Assembly (NCBI RefSeq): GCF_013364155.1
Contig: NZ_CP054916.1
Span: forward strand, 8,710,001 to 8,774,000
DNA length: 64,000 bases
From: Streptomyces sp. NA02950
Lineage (GTDB): Bacteria > Actinomycetota > Actinomycetes > Streptomycetales > Streptomycetaceae
Direction of reading: 5' to 3'
The notes below the pieces were generated by a model. It searched no databases and was not told where the DNA came from. It saw only the letters and a list, made by a program, of their open reading frames with translations. The position numbers and the translations under genes are program-made. Below are positions 51,977 through 59,608 of this stretch, one piece after another (positions within the stretch are counted from its first letter, which is position 1; every line of letters starts with the position of its first letter).

Positions 51977-52333
51977 TTACTGGCAGCGTGGACAGGCATT
52001 GCGCCAGACATTGTTGACGAGCTTCGGGCGGAACTCGAATGTGCCGCAGCCGCAGACAGCGCAGTCCACATAAGGGAGCCCTTGCCATGGTGACTGCCGT
52101 GGTGCGCGCCATGTGGACCAGTTGCGCGGCGCGGGAACAGCACCCAGTGACCAGAGCCGGGCGCAGCGATTGAGCCAGGACAGAGCGCCGCGCTCGTCGT
52201 CCCACTCCAGAGGCAAGAGGTTGTCGTGCTGGTCTTTGAGCGTGCAGAAGCCGTCCAGTGCGTTGTCATAGATGACGAACGGCCCGTTCGGGGCTGTGCG
52301 CTGGATGTGATAGCGGGTTGCGGCAGTGGTCAT
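51977..52333 (-). CDS. zinc-ribbon-containing element protein
   Basis: A 118-residue protein. The N-terminal part is an unrecognised beta/alpha region (YHIQRTAPNGPFVIYDNALD). The C-terminus has CAVCGCGTFEFRPKLVNN and then ACPRCQ, a CxxC...CxxC zinc ribbon. It is coupled to the upstream gene by a one-base stop/start overlap at 52333. Zinc ribbons of this kind are common in small phage regulators and nuclease helpers. Confidence 0.65.
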   Translation of the reverse strand: MTTAATRYHIQRTAPNGPFVIYDNALDGFCTLKDQHDNLLPLEWDDERGALSWLNRCARLWSLGAVPAPRNWSTWRAPRQSPWQGLPYVDCAVCGCGTFEFRPKLVNNVWRNACPRCQ

Positions 52334-52557
52334 CAGTCCTCCAGGGTGACCATGAAAGCCGTGGCGGTAACGGAGCGGCGACCCCCGGCCAGGGCAGAGC
52401 GGACACGGGCCAGCGCCTCTGTGTGCTCGGGTGTCCAGTCGGGCAAGGCTTCCTTGAGTGCCAATTCAAGTTGTGTTGTGCATTCGTCGAGCGTGGCGGC
52501 CTCGGCGGAGCCAACAGCCGGGCCAGAGCGGAGGGCGATTGTCCAGGTCAGGCGCAT
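52333..52557 (-). CDS. small hypothetical element protein
   Basis: A 74-residue protein (MRLTWTIALRSGPAVGSAEA ... TTQLELALKEALPDWTPEHT) with one predicted amphipathic helix. The ATG at 52557 is chosen; a GTG at 52593 would start inside the terminal inverted repeat near attR and lacks a ribosome-binding site. It is the first gene of the right arm's leftward run. No family recognised. Confidence 0.55.
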   Translation of the reverse strand: MRLTWTIALRSGPAVGSAEAATLDECTTQLELALKEALPDWTPEHTEALARVRSALAGGRRSVTATAFMVTLED

Positions 52558-52592
52558 GCCCCAACAGTCCCACAATCGGTCCCTGTGCAGCA

Positions 52593-52660
52593 CCGTTTCA
52601 GGCCACCTCGGCCGGGATCTCGCCGGGATGCCCGACCCTGAAACGGCTTCTACCTGCGGG
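52593..52660. repeat. right end module: inverted repeat plus CTACCTGCGGG
   Basis: CCGTTTCAGG (52593-52602) and CCTGAAACGG (52637-52646) form a perfect 10-bp inverted repeat. CTACCTGCGGG follows at 52650-52660, 18 bp from the attR core. The same order, dyad then CTACCTGCGGG, is found at the left end (41444-41492). A candidate set of recombinase arm sites. Confidence 0.5.
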
Positions 52661-52677
52661 AACGCCCCATAAACCCG

Positions 52678-52690
52678 CGTTCTCGTCGTA
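52678..52690. other. attR core
   Basis: CGTTCTCGTCGTA, identical to attL at 41356-41368. Element lies to the left, chromosome to the right. Replacing the element by a single copy joins 41355 and 52678 in frame: 1042 bp plus 1010 bp make 2052 bp, 684 codons. Confidence 0.85.
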
Positions 52691-53719
52691 GGTGATGAGC
52701 AGCGCGGTCTTGCTCCACACCTCGGGGTTGGAGGTCAGCGCGTCCAGCACCTGCGCGATGTACCAGGCTCCGTAGTTGGCGGGCCAGTTGGGGTGCTCGG
52801 TGAAGGCTTCGGGCGCCGCGATCCAGGAGATCTGGGGCAGCTTCCCGTCCCGCACGTCCGCCCGCAGGATGTCGAAGAGGCCGTCGCCGTGCTTGGCGTC
52901 GGTGCCGGTACGGGCCTTGTCGTAGAGCGGGTCGCCGGGCTTGGCGTTGCGGTACTGGTTGAAGAACAGCAGCGAGTTGTCGCCGTAGTTGCCCCGGTAG
53001 GCGTCGTCGATCCAGCCCCAGCCGCCGTCGGCGTCCAGCCCGTCGCCGATGTCCTGGTAGAGCTTCCAGGAGACCCCGGCCTTCTCCAGGCGCTCGGGGT
53101 AGGTGGTCCAGCTGTAGCCGAGTTCGGCGTTGTCGAGGACCGGGCCGCCGCCCTTGCCGTCGTTGCCGGTGTAACCGGTGTACATGTAGTAACGGTTGGG
53201 GTCGGTGGAGCCGATGAACGAGCAGTGGTACGCGTCGCAGATGGTGAACGCGTCGGCCAGTGCGTAGTGGAACGGGATGTCCTCACGGGTGAGGTACGCC
53301 ATGGTGGTGGCGGACTTCACGGGCACCCACTTGTCGTAGGCCCCCTTGTTGAAGGCGGCGTGGCCGTCGCCCCAGCCGTGCGGGAGGTCCTGGAGGAACT
53401 GGAGCCCCAGGTCGTTCACCTCGGGCCGGAACGGCAGGATTTCCTTGCTGCCGTCGGACTGGTGCCAGACCGGCTTGCCACTGGGCAGCCGCACCGGATG
53501 CGGATCGCCGAATCCGCGCACTCCGCGCAGTGTTCCGAAGTAATGATCGAAGGAACGATTCTCCTGCATCAGCACCACGATGTGCTCGATGTCCTTCAGA
53601 CTGCCGGTGCGACGGTTCGCCGGAATCGCGGCGGCACGGGCGATGCTGGTGGACAGCAGGGACAGGGCCGTGCTGGTACCGGCCAGTTGCATGAATCTGC
53701 GACGGTCGATGGAGGTCAT
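52678..53719 (-). pseudogene. phospholipase C, N-terminal fragment (split by element)
   Basis: The 5' half of a phosphocholine-type (non-haemolytic) phospholipase C. The Tat signal is SIDRRRFMQLAGTSTALSLL, and the mature protein opens with IEHIVVLMQENRSFDHYFGT, the metal/nucleophile region of the acid-phosphatase-like superfamily. YHCSFIGSTDPNRYYMYTG follows. It stops matching at TYDEN (codons 343-347), where the 13-bp core begins. The frame continues through element DNA to a TGA at 52598, giving a 373-residue truncated, probably inactive product. The intact family is about 680-700 residues, as the rejoined gene would be. Confidence 0.92.
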
Positions 53720-53942
53720 ATCGGTCCGGTCTCCTGTGACGTACGAGGTGTGACAAGCAACCGGGGCAGTCTCTTCCGCTCAGGCCGCCCGGCACAACGG
53801 CCCGGAAGAGAAACGGCGGGAAAGGCTCAGTAAACCTTGGTCATTTCGCCGCGAACCGTGGTCACCGCGTACGCTGTCGCCGCCCGTCCGGACCGTCCGC
53901 GGGCGACGGGCATCGCGATGGCCGAGGCAGTACGTTGAAACC

Positions 53943-55064
53943 ATGGACGGCGACACGGTGACGCTCTTCCTCTGCGGCGATGTGATGCTCGCCCGGGGCG
54001 TGGACCAGATCCTGCCGCACCCCGGCGACCCGGAGCTGCGGGAGCCGTACATCCGTGACTCCCGCGCCTATGTCGAGCTGGCCGAGGAGAAGAACGGCCC
54101 GATCCCGCGCCCGGTCGACTTCAGCTGGCCGTGGGGCGACGCGCTGGCGGTGCTGGACGAGGCCGCGCCCGACGCCCGGGTGGTGAATCTCGAGACCAGC
54201 GTCACGGCCGGTGGCGAAGCCGCGCCCGGCAAAAGCCTCCACTACCGTATGAACCCCGCCAACCTCCCCTGTCTGTCCGCGGCCCGGCCCGATGTCTGCG
54301 TGCTGGCCAACAACCACGTCCTGGACAGCGGCCCGGACGGCCTCGAGGACACCCTCGACTGCCTCGCCGGGGCCGGACTCCAGGTGGCCGGAGCCGGGCG
54401 GGACCTCACCGCTGCCCGGCGCCCCGCCGTCGTCCCGGCCAGGGCGGGCCGGCGGATCCTGGTCTTCGCCTTCGGTACGCCCTCCAGCGGTATCCCGCGC
54501 CGCTGGGCCGCCACCGACGACCGCCCCGGGGTCGACCTCGTGCCCGAGCTGACGGACGCCGGAGCCGCCGCGATCGCGGGCCGGGTGCGGCAGATCAAGC
54601 GGCCCGGCGATATCGCGGTCGCCTCGGTCCACTGGGGTGGCAACTGGGGCTACGACATCCCCTCGGACCAGATCCGCTTCGCCCACGCCCTGATCGACGG
54701 CGGGGTCGACCTCGTCCACGGCCACTCCTCCCACCACCCCCGCCCGGCCGAGGTCCACCGCGGCAAGCTGATCCTCTACGGCTGCGGCGACCTCATCGAC
54801 GACTACGAGGGCATCACCGGTTACGAGCGGTACCGGGACGATCTGCGGCTGCTCCACCTCGTGCGGGTGGCCGCCCACACCGGACGTCTGGTGGAGCTGC
54901 GCATGGTGCCCCTCCAGTCGCGCCGGATGCGGCTGCGCCACGCCACGCACCGCGACACGGAGTGGCTCGGTGGCACCCTCGACCGGGTCTGCGTCCGCCT
55001 CGGCACCCGCGTCGAGGTCTCGCACGACGCGCCGTACGACGTCCTGACCCTCCGGCACCGATGA
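53943..55064 (+). CDS. CapA-family metallophosphatase-like protein
   Basis: A 373-residue protein of the CapA/PgsA family (PGA_cap), a calcineurin-like metallophosphoesterase fold linked with poly-gamma-glutamate capsules. Supporting segments are TLFLCGDVMLARGVDQ at the N-terminus, VVNLETSVT, VLANNHVLDSGPDGLEDTL and VDLVHGHSSHHPRPAEV with the metal-site histidines. It has no signal peptide or membrane anchor, unlike classical CapA, and no capB/capC neighbours. Its true role in Streptomyces is unknown. A methyltransferase gene follows 14 bp downstream. Confidence 0.87.
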   Translation: MDGDTVTLFLCGDVMLARGVDQILPHPGDPELREPYIRDSRAYVELAEEKNGPIPRPVDFSWPWGDALAVLDEAAPDARVVNLETSVTAGGEAAPGKSLHYRMNPANLPCLSAARPDVCVLANNHVLDSGPDGLEDTLDCLAGAGLQVAGAGRDLTAARRPAVVPARAGRRILVFAFGTPSSGIPRRWAATDDRPGVDLVPELTDAGAAAIAGRVRQIKRPGDIAVASVHWGGNWGYDIPSDQIRFAHALIDGGVDLVHGHSSHHPRPAEVHRGKLILYGCGDLIDDYEGITGYERYRDDLRLLHLVRVAAHTGRLVELRMVPLQSRRMRLRHATHRDTEWLGGTLDRVCVRLGTRVEVSHDAPYDVLTLRHR

Positions 55065-55078
55065 GCGAGGAGGCGCAC

Positions 55079-55696
55079 ATGCCCCCCGAGAAACACCCGG
55101 GAAGGACCCCGCGTCTTCTGGACGCGGCCTTCGGCCGTCCCCGCGGCCCCGCGGGCACCGTCGGCGGCGGGCTGATGGCACGCTTCAACGCCTCGCAGGA
55201 GCGCTGGGCCGTGGACCGGGCGGCCCTGCGCCCCGGCGAACGCGTGCTGGTCGTCGGGCCCGGTCCGGGCGTCGGACTGGCACCGGCGGTGGCCGCCGTG
55301 GAACCGGGCGGCCGGGTCATCGCCGTCGACCCCTCGGCCACCATGCGCCGGGCGGCGATCCGGCGGTGCGCGGCCCAGATCGCTGCGGGCACGCTCCGGG
55401 TCGACGACGGCACCGCGGAGCGCACCGGATGCCCGGACGCCGCGGTGGACGCCGTGCTGTCCGTCAACAACGTCATGCTCTGGGACCGCCCGGCAGGATT
55501 CCGCGAACTGCTGCGGGTGCTGCGCCCCGGCGGACGGATGGTGCTCACCGTGCACCGCCATGTCCTCGGGTTTCCGCCCGAGCGGCTGGTGACCGAGGCG
55601 ACCGGAGCCGGATTCGGCGGTGTCGAGCTCACCCTGCGCGACCGCCGTGTCCTCGGCCCCGCCGTACAACTGCTGCTGCACCACCCCGGCAGATGA
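55079..55696 (+). CDS. class I SAM-dependent methyltransferase
   Basis: A 205-residue Rossmann-fold methyltransferase. SAM motif I is VLVVGPGPGVGLAPAVAAVE near residue 55, VIAVDPSATMRRAA holds the ribose-binding acidic residue, and ELLRVLRPGGRMVLTVH is the late motif. The ATG at 55079 has GAGGAGG upstream; ATG 55061, inside the CapA-like gene's end, is less likely. Substrate unknown. Confidence 0.85.
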   Translation: MPPEKHPGRTPRLLDAAFGRPRGPAGTVGGGLMARFNASQERWAVDRAALRPGERVLVVGPGPGVGLAPAVAAVEPGGRVIAVDPSATMRRAAIRRCAAQIAAGTLRVDDGTAERTGCPDAAVDAVLSVNNVMLWDRPAGFRELLRVLRPGGRMVLTVHRHVLGFPPERLVTEATGAGFGGVELTLRDRRVLGPAVQLLLHHPGR

Positions 55697-55707
55697 GCCC
55701 GTGGACG

Positions 55708-56793
55708 TCAGACGATCTTCGCGCGCACCAGGGCACCCAGCACCAGCGCCCCCGGCACCAACGGCAGCCACACCGTGATGAAGCGGTAGGCCAGCACGGT
55801 GGACGTGGCGGCCTCGGCCGGTGCGCCCGCCGCGACCAGCGCGATGACCAGCGCGACGTCCACCGATCCGATACCACCGGGGGAGGGGACCAGGGCGGCC
55901 ACCGCCGTGGCGGCCAGGTACGCGAGCATCACATGCGGCGGGCGCACCTCCAGCTCCAGCGCGAGCGCCACCGCCACCAGCCCCGCCCCCTGGAGCAGCG
56001 GAAAGGCCAGCGAACCGCCCCACAGCGCCAGTGCCCGGGACGGCCGCCTGTGCAGCGACCGCGCGTCGGACAGCGCGGTGCACAGGAACGTACATGCCAG
56101 CCGGCGCACCGGGCGGATCAGCAGCGCCCCCACCAGCAGGGCGACCACCCCGGCGGCCACCGCCGCCACCACCATGGCGCCGGACCGGTCGGGCAGCATC
56201 GGGCCCAGCCGCAGCGCCTCGGGGAAGGCCAGGAACAGCACGGCCAGCAGACCGATCCGGGTCACCCCCTCCGCGAGGAAGTACAGCGCGAGCGCGGCCG
56301 AGGAGCGGGCGGGCGGCAGACCGCAGCCGGTCATGAAGCGGATGTTGACCGCGCTCGCGCCGATCCCCGACGGCAGCAGGTGGTTGGCCGCGCCCGCCGC
56401 GAACTGGGTGGCGAACAGCCGCCGGGCCGGTAGCCGTTCCCGTACCGTGCCCTGCCGGGCGAACGACACCGCCACCCAGCCGAACCCGGTCGTCGCCACC
56501 GCCACCAGCAGCCACCAGGGGTTCGCGGCCAGCGTCTGACGGGCGCCGGAGCCGATCAGCGACCGGTGCTGGAGCACCCACACGGCGACGGCGGCCAGCG
56601 GCAGCAGACACAGGATCCGGCGCACCGGAACCCTGCGGTACACCGGACGGCGTGCCTGCTGCGGCACCGGGCTCGGCAGTGGCTGGGGCAGGGCCCGCGA
56701 CATCGTCTGCGACATGGGCCGCGACCTCGCTTTCGGCTTCGGTCCGGACGTCTCTGTTGCTGGGATACGGGCCGGGCCCGGTTCCGTGCTCAT
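55708..56793 (-). CDS. UPF0104 / lysylphosphatidylglycerol-synthase-TM-like membrane protein
   Basis: A 361-residue integral membrane protein. After a basic hydrophilic N-terminal 55 residues it has about seven to eight helices. Typical segments of the family (AglD/MprF flippase-like TM domain) are LFATQFAAGAANHLLPSGIG and LVPSPGGIGSVDVALVIALV. Members take part in lipid-linked glycan assembly or phospholipid flipping. The ATGA overlap with the upstream glycosyltransferase shows they are translated together. Confidence 0.82.
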   Translation of the reverse strand: MSTEPGPARIPATETSGPKPKARSRPMSQTMSRALPQPLPSPVPQQARRPVYRRVPVRRILCLLPLAAVAVWVLQHRSLIGSGARQTLAANPWWLLVAVATTGFGWVAVSFARQGTVRERLPARRLFATQFAAGAANHLLPSGIGASAVNIRFMTGCGLPPARSSAALALYFLAEGVTRIGLLAVLFLAFPEALRLGPMLPDRSGAMVVAAVAAGVVALLVGALLIRPVRRLACTFLCTALSDARSLHRRPSRALALWGGSLAFPLLQGAGLVAVALALELEVRPPHVMLAYLAATAVAALVPSPGGIGSVDVALVIALVAAGAPAEAATSTVLAYRFITVWLPLVPGALVLGALVRAKIV

Positions 56794-58031
56794 CGCTCCG
56801 TCTGCCCCGTCATCCGCCCCGCAGTACCCCCGGCCGGTGCCGGGCCCGTATCCGGCAGCGTGTCGCGCAGCGGAAGGGCGATCAGCAGCCCCAGACAGAT
56901 CCACACATAGGCGTTGCTGCCGAGGAAGCCGCCCACCCCCGTGGAGTCGAACCGCCACAGCCACACCAGACTGCTGCACAGCAGCGCGTAGACCACCGCG
57001 GCCGTCCGCAGCAGGATCCGGCGGCGGTCCGGGGGCGCACCGGGCCGCAGCGCGGACTCGGCCAGCACCGTCAACGCCGGTATCAGCCACACCAGATGGT
57101 GCACCCAGGTGATCGGGCTGATCAGACACGCGGCCACACCGGTCAGCGCGAACCCGGCCGTATCGTCCCCGGCGGCGGCCGCACCGCGCACCCGGTGCGC
57201 CCAGACGGCCAGTACGGCGAGCACACCGAGCCCCCACACCGCCCCGCTCGGCTGGAGCGGTTCGACCAGCCGGGCCAGCACCCCCTCCAAGGACTGGTTG
57301 GAGACGTAGGCGAGCACACCGATGCGGTCGGTGTCCCACAGCGCCTCGGTCCAGTACACCCGCGAGGCGCCCGGCGCCACCCACGCGGCCAGCAGCGTGG
57401 CGGCCACCGCGGTGACCGCGGCGGTGGCGGCGGCGCGCCACCGCCGGGTCACCGCCAGATAGACGATGAAGATCGCCGGGGTGAGTTTGATGGCCGCGGC
57501 CAGGCCGGTGCCGTATCCGGCGAACCGGCCGCGGCCGTGTCCCGCCGACAGCAGCCAGGCGTCGAAGAGCACCAGGACCAGCAGCAGCAGATTGACCTGA
57601 CCGAAGCTGAAGGTGTCCCGCACCGGCTCCAGCAGCGCGAACAGACAGGCCGCCACGGTGAACGCGAACCACGGGATCCAGCCCTGTCTGCGCACCAGCG
57701 GCCCGATCAGCCAACGCAGCACGGCGGCCGAGGCGGCCACGTTGAGCACCGTGCTGATGGTGACCGCGCCCGGCCAGCTCACCAGTGTCATCGGCAGCAT
57801 GCACAGGGCGGCGAACGGCGGATAGGTGAAGCCGTAGTCCGCGCCGTCCGCCCCGGAGGTGGTGAACTCGTAGATGTGGCCGTCCCGCAGCCAGTGGCCG
57901 ACCGCTCCGTAGTACACCTGGAGATCGAACCAGTGCCGGTGCAGCGGGACCGTGACCAGGAACAGCGCCACGGCCCCCGTCAGGCCGGACGCCAGCAGCA
58001 GCCGTCCGCGCGGGGTAGCGGGCCCGCTCAT
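56790..58031 (-). CDS. GT87-like polyprenol-phosphate-sugar-dependent glycosyltransferase
   Basis: A 413-residue GT-C-fold membrane glycosyltransferase of the GT87 (DUF2029) type. About ten helices are predicted. The periplasmic acidic motif is HWFDLQVYYGAVGHWLRDGH near residue 33, and TYPPFAALCMLPM plus AAIKLTPAIFIVYL are family segments. In mycobacteria GT87 enzymes add mannose or arabinose units from polyprenyl-phosphate donors outside the membrane. ATGA overlaps at both ends (58028-58031 and 56790-56793). Confidence 0.83.
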   Translation of the reverse strand: MSGPATPRGRLLLASGLTGAVALFLVTVPLHRHWFDLQVYYGAVGHWLRDGHIYEFTTSGADGADYGFTYPPFAALCMLPMTLVSWPGAVTISTVLNVAASAAVLRWLIGPLVRRQGWIPWFAFTVAACLFALLEPVRDTFSFGQVNLLLLVLVLFDAWLLSAGHGRGRFAGYGTGLAAAIKLTPAIFIVYLAVTRRWRAAATAAVTAVAATLLAAWVAPGASRVYWTEALWDTDRIGVLAYVSNQSLEGVLARLVEPLQPSGAVWGLGVLAVLAVWAHRVRGAAAAGDDTAGFALTGVAACLISPITWVHHLVWLIPALTVLAESALRPGAPPDRRRILLRTAAVVYALLCSSLVWLWRFDSTGVGGFLGSNAYVWICLGLLIALPLRDTLPDTGPAPAGGTAGRMTGQTER

Positions 58032-59494
58032 ACCGGACGCTCCGGGCGGTGGCCGCCGGACGCGGCGGACAGGGCGGGCCCGGTGGCGAATCCCGGGGCG
58101 TGCCGGGCACCCCACAGGGCGAGGAGCGCCAGCGCCCCGCCGCACACCGCGAACGTCAACTGCCGTGCGTCCGGGGCGAATCCGCTCGGCAGTACGGCCA
58201 GGGCCAGCACCGCGCTGCCCGCCGCTACCGCCCGGCGCACCGGTCCGCCCGGCGCCGCCGCCGCGATGAGGAACAGCCCCCAGAGCACGTACCAGGGCCG
58301 CAGCGCCGGGCCGAGCACCGCCACCGCCGTCAGGCTCAACCCCAGTGCGTACAGCGGCCGCCGCCGGGACGGGCGCAGCCAGACGACCACCACGGCCACG
58401 GCGGTGGCCAGCAGCCCCAGTGCCTGCCACGCCGGGGTGGCCAGCGGCGCCAGACCGCTGCCGACCGTGTCCAGCAGGGCGCCGGTGGCGCGTCCGAGGG
58501 TGCTGGTCAGTGCCCAGTTGCCGGGCGAGGCCGGGGTGGCCAGCGCGCTGATCCAGCCGTATCCGGTACCGGTGACGGCCGTGGCCGCGCCCGTGGAGGC
58601 CAGCGCCAGCGCGGCCGTGGCCAGCACGGCTCCCATCCGCCGTCCGCGGCCCTCCACTCTGCGCACCCACAGCGAGGCCACCGCCAGCAGCCCCAGCGCG
58701 GCGGGCGCCTTGACCAGGGCGGCGAGCGTGACCAGCACCGCGCCGCACGCGGGCCACCGCCCCGTCGCGGCCACCAGTCCGGCGCCCAGCAGCCCGAGCA
58801 TCACGGCGTCGTTGTGCGCCCCGCCCACCAGGTGCAGCAGCAACAGCGGATTGAGCGCCCCGAGCCACAGCGCACCGGCCGGATCGGTGCCGCAGCGCCG
58901 TGCGAGCACCGGCAGCGCCAGCACCATCAGCGCCACCCCGAGCAGCGCGACCAGCCGCAGCCCCAGCACCCCGAGGGACGGCTCGGCGCCCGAGGCGTGC
59001 GCGACCGCGCTCTCGAACGCCAGGGACACCGGTCCGTACGGGGTCGGGGTGTGCTGCCACACCGGTGCCACCTCGGCCGCGAGCGGTCCGCCCAGCCGGA
59101 CCGGGCCGTGGGAGTAGACGTCGATCCGCGCGTGCACCATCGCGCCCTGGGCGAGATAGCTGTACACGTCCCGGCTGAACAGCGGGGGAGCGGGCACCAG
59201 CGGAGCCGCCCAGACGGCGAGCGTGAGCAGCATGCTCCGGATCCCGGGCGGCCGCGGACCACGCACCGCGCGCCCCAGCCACCACCAGGCCGCGATCAGC
59301 AGCACCAGACCGAAGTACGTGCTGACCAGGCCGAGGGCGGCTCTGCCGGAGTCGGGGGTGAGGACATCCGCCACCGGCAGCGCTCCGGCCGTCGCTCCCC
59401 CCAGCGCCAGCGCCACCGAGCCCGCGAGCCCGAGCAGCCGGCAGTGGCGGGGAGCGACGGTGACCCCTTGGACGAGAACACGACGGACCAGCAT
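58028..59494 (-). CDS. MptB-like alpha-1,6-mannosyltransferase
   Basis: A 488-residue GT-C membrane glycosyltransferase like MptB, the polyprenol-phosphomannose-dependent alpha-1,6-mannosyltransferase of actinobacteria. The catalytic loop is LFSRDVYSYLAQGAMVHARI with the acidic pair after helix 1. HTPTPYGPVSLAFE and NPLLLLHLVGGAHNDAVM are signature segments, and about thirteen helices follow. The ATG at 59494 (GAGG upstream) is preferred over 59518. It heads the three-gene coupled operon with the GT87-like and UPF0104-like genes, probably building a lipid-linked mannan. Confidence 0.83.
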   Translation of the reverse strand: MLVRRVLVQGVTVAPRHCRLLGLAGSVALALGGATAGALPVADVLTPDSGRAALGLVSTYFGLVLLIAAWWWLGRAVRGPRPPGIRSMLLTLAVWAAPLVPAPPLFSRDVYSYLAQGAMVHARIDVYSHGPVRLGGPLAAEVAPVWQHTPTPYGPVSLAFESAVAHASGAEPSLGVLGLRLVALLGVALMVLALPVLARRCGTDPAGALWLGALNPLLLLHLVGGAHNDAVMLGLLGAGLVAATGRWPACGAVLVTLAALVKAPAALGLLAVASLWVRRVEGRGRRMGAVLATAALALASTGAATAVTGTGYGWISALATPASPGNWALTSTLGRATGALLDTVGSGLAPLATPAWQALGLLATAVAVVVVWLRPSRRRPLYALGLSLTAVAVLGPALRPWYVLWGLFLIAAAAPGGPVRRAVAAGSAVLALAVLPSGFAPDARQLTFAVCGGALALLALWGARHAPGFATGPALSAASGGHRPERPV

Positions 59495-59608
59495 CCGGCC
59501 AGCCTCGCCAGGGCGCATGGCCGAAACTTGACGTCGCGGTCACCGGCGGCTGGCCGCGAGGTGTCGGCTGGGGCCCGCGTGGGGCCAGGCCCGCGTGGGG
59601 TCAGGGCA

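Larger units (their letters stand above)
41356..52690. mobile_element. integrated phage-satellite-like element (11.3 kb)
   Basis: The boundaries are 13-bp direct repeats, and the interior has distinctly lower GC than the flanks. The left arm (rightward genes 42246-49829) carries a ribbon-helix-helix-like gene, primase-helicase, small unknown genes, BRO-N-like, HNH, winged-helix and integrase genes. The right arm (leftward genes 52557-50194) carries zinc-ribbon, small-terminase-like and two unknown genes. There is no large terminase, portal, capsid, tail or lysis gene. There is also no FtsK-like transfer or relaxase gene. Such a set is typical of phage satellites that replicate by their own primase and redirect a helper phage's packaging. 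The helper is unknown. Confidence 0.8.

Noticed and set aside
41356..52690. Actinomycete integrative conjugative element (pSAM2-like)
   Set aside because: There is no FtsK/TraB-like transfer protein, no RepSA-type initiator and no tRNA target. HNH, TerS-like and BRO-N-like genes point to phage ancestry.
41356..52690. Complete prophage
   Set aside because: No portal, capsid, tail, large terminase, holin or endolysin gene can be found in 11.3 kb, and no sign of internal deletion scars.
56652..59117. 821-codon plus-strand frame opposite the glycosyltransferase operon
   Set aside because: The minus strand encodes clear GT-C membrane proteins with coupled starts and stops; the plus frame is Arg/Gln/Pro-rich shadow sequence.
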